This document shows positions 62,981-64,000 of a stretch of 64,000 nt of DNA, piece by piece. Below the pieces are notes generated by a model. The model was not told the origin of the DNA. It saw nothing but the letters and a program-made list of their open reading frames with translations, and searched no databases. A program made the translations under genes and the position numbers. The first letter of the stretch is position 1. Each line of letters opens with the position of its first letter. The stretch is from Prochlorococcus marinus str. MIT 9302 (GTDB taxonomy: Bacteria > Cyanobacteriota > Cyanobacteriia > PCC-6307 > Cyanobiaceae), in NCBI RefSeq assembly GCF_000759975.1, contig NZ_JNAM01000005.1:1-64000 (forward strand), read 5' to 3'.

Positions 62981-64000
62981 CTTAATAGTTGAGGTGATCT
63001 CTCTTTCTTAGGAATGGTTGTGAATTTAGAAAGAATATTAGTAAATTCGTCACCATCTAATGTTTCTTTTTCTATTAGTAGATCTACAATTTTATCCATG
63101 GCTTCTCTATTTTTACTAACTATAGAATAGGTTTCTTTATAACATTCTTTAACCATTACTCTTACACTTTCGTCAATTTGTTTGGAGATTGAATCAGAAA
63201 TTTCACTTCTAGTCATTAGATCTCTACCCACAAAAACTTCTTGGTTGCCACCCTCTAAAGCTATTGGACCTAAATTACTCATTCCAAATCTAGTTACCAT
63301 TTGGCGTGCCATAGAAGCAACCTGTTGGAAATCACCTCCTGCACCAGTTGTAATTTCACCTTTTCCAAAAACAACATCCTCCGCAGCTCTTCCACCTAAT
63401 GCGCCCATTATCCTTGCTTTCAATTGAGCTCTGCTAACAAGGGTTTGTTCATCATCTGGAGTGAACCAAGTTAATCCCTTGGCTTGACCCCTTGGAATGA
63501 CAGTAACTTTTTGAACAGGATCATGCGCTTTAACTAGTGAACCAATAAGAGCATGACCAACTTCATGGTAAGCAATTAATCTTTTACTTCTTCCGTCTGT
63601 TAAAGGAGAACCCTCCATTCCTGCAACAATCCTATCTACGGAGTCATCGATTTCTGAAATACTTATAGAATCTTTCCTTCTCCTTGCAGTTAGGATTGCA
63701 GCTTCATTTAGTAGATTTGCTAAATCAGCTCCAGTAAAACCTGGAGTCCTTCTTGCGATGCTTTCTAGTGTTAAGTCCTTTTGAAGTTTCTTATTTCTGG
63801 CATGTACTTCGAGTATTGATAACCTTCCTTTGATATCTGGTGCGTCTACAGTAACCTGTCTATCAAATCTACCTGGTCTCATTAGTGCGGAATCTAAAAC
63901 ATCAGGTCTATTAGTAGCTGCAATTATTATTATTCCGCTATTTCCTTCGAATCCATCCATTTCAGTGAGCAATTGATTGAGAGTTTGTTCTCTCTCATCG
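62977..64000 (-). CDS. ftsH: Membrane AAA+ protease FtsH (5' part outside window)
   Basis: Only the C-terminal 340 residues or so are present, open to the right edge. Seen are the end of the AAA domain (second region of homology, [20 protein letters not shown]), the helical lid and the zinc-protease motif HEVGHALIG with a downstream [17 protein letters not shown]. FtsH degrades damaged D1 in photosystem II repair. Which FtsH paralogue it is cannot be told from this part. Confidence 0.95.
   Translation of the reverse strand, partial: DEREQTLNQLLTEMDGFEGNSGIIIIAATNRPDVLDSALMRPGRFDRQVTVDAPDIKGRLSILEVHARNKKLQKDLTLESIARRTPGFTGADLANLLNEAAILTARRRKDSISISEIDDSVDRIVAGMEGSPLTDGRSKRLIAYHEVGHALIGSLVKAHDPVQKVTVIPRGQAKGLTWFTPDDEQTLVSRAQLKARIMGALGGRAAEDVVFGKGEITTGAGGDFQQVASMARQMVTRFGMSNLGPIALEGGNQEVFVGRDLMTRSEISDSISKQIDESVRVMVKECYKETYSIVSKNREAMDKIVDLLIEKETLDGDEFTNILSKFTTIPKKERSPQLLS

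Overview
The window looks like a chromosome segment of a high-light-adapted Prochlorococcus or a very close relative. The basis is very AT-rich DNA, tightly packed short genes, single-copy cyanobacterial housekeeping genes in a picocyanobacterial arrangement (purK followed by a 6S RNA; an intact pst cluster; petN-thf1-clpP-ftsH), a B12-dependent class II ribonucleotide reductase, a high-light-inducible (Hli) protein and the picocyanobacterial families DUF1651 and DUF4278. No rRNA, tRNA, insertion sequence, integrase or CRISPR array was recognised. All calls come from reading the sequence; no database search was run.

Region 1 (1-10.9 kb) is an accessory type I secretion locus: a TolC-like outer-membrane protein with a 51-bp tandem-repeat tail (cut by the window edge), a cytoplasmic parvulin-like isomerase, an ABC exporter with degenerate cNMP-binding and C39 domains, an HlyD adaptor, and a large convergent serralysin-like metalloprotease with a cadherin-like domain and RTX repeats, which is the likely substrate. 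A secreted TPR protein follows.

Region 2 (11-36 kb) is mostly core: nrdJ, prfC, hslO, rsmE, a phosphonate/phosphite ABC transporter (phnD-phnC-phnE), an aminotransferase, ispG, ctpA, nadA, a TPM-domain protein, a MidA-type methyltransferase, aroB, purK and the 6S RNA. Two oddities are a uracil-DNA glycosylase-like protein lacking most iron-sulfur cysteines and a metallophosphoesterase whose metal motif precedes any normal start codon.

Region 3 (36.2-48.5 kb) is a flexible stretch of tiny genes, many under 60 codons. It holds two DUF1651 cassettes with near-identical promoter/operator regions (the second cassette is decayed), a minimal NAD-ligase-like adenylation protein, an Hli protein, a gene split by one in-frame stop codon, a DnaA-box-like cluster, and short transcription units with strong Shine-Dalgarno sequences or terminators.

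Region 4 (48.6-53.6 kb) is core: a potassium-channel/RCK protein and pstS-pstC-pstA-pstB for high-affinity phosphate uptake.

Region 5 (53.6-61.4 kb) is a second stretch of small genes with two broken genes (a homopolymer frameshift in each), a stand-alone IF-2 N-terminal-domain protein and a DUF2130 protein. Region 6 (61.4-64 kb) returns to core photosynthesis and proteolysis genes: petN, thf1, clpP and the 3' part of ftsH.
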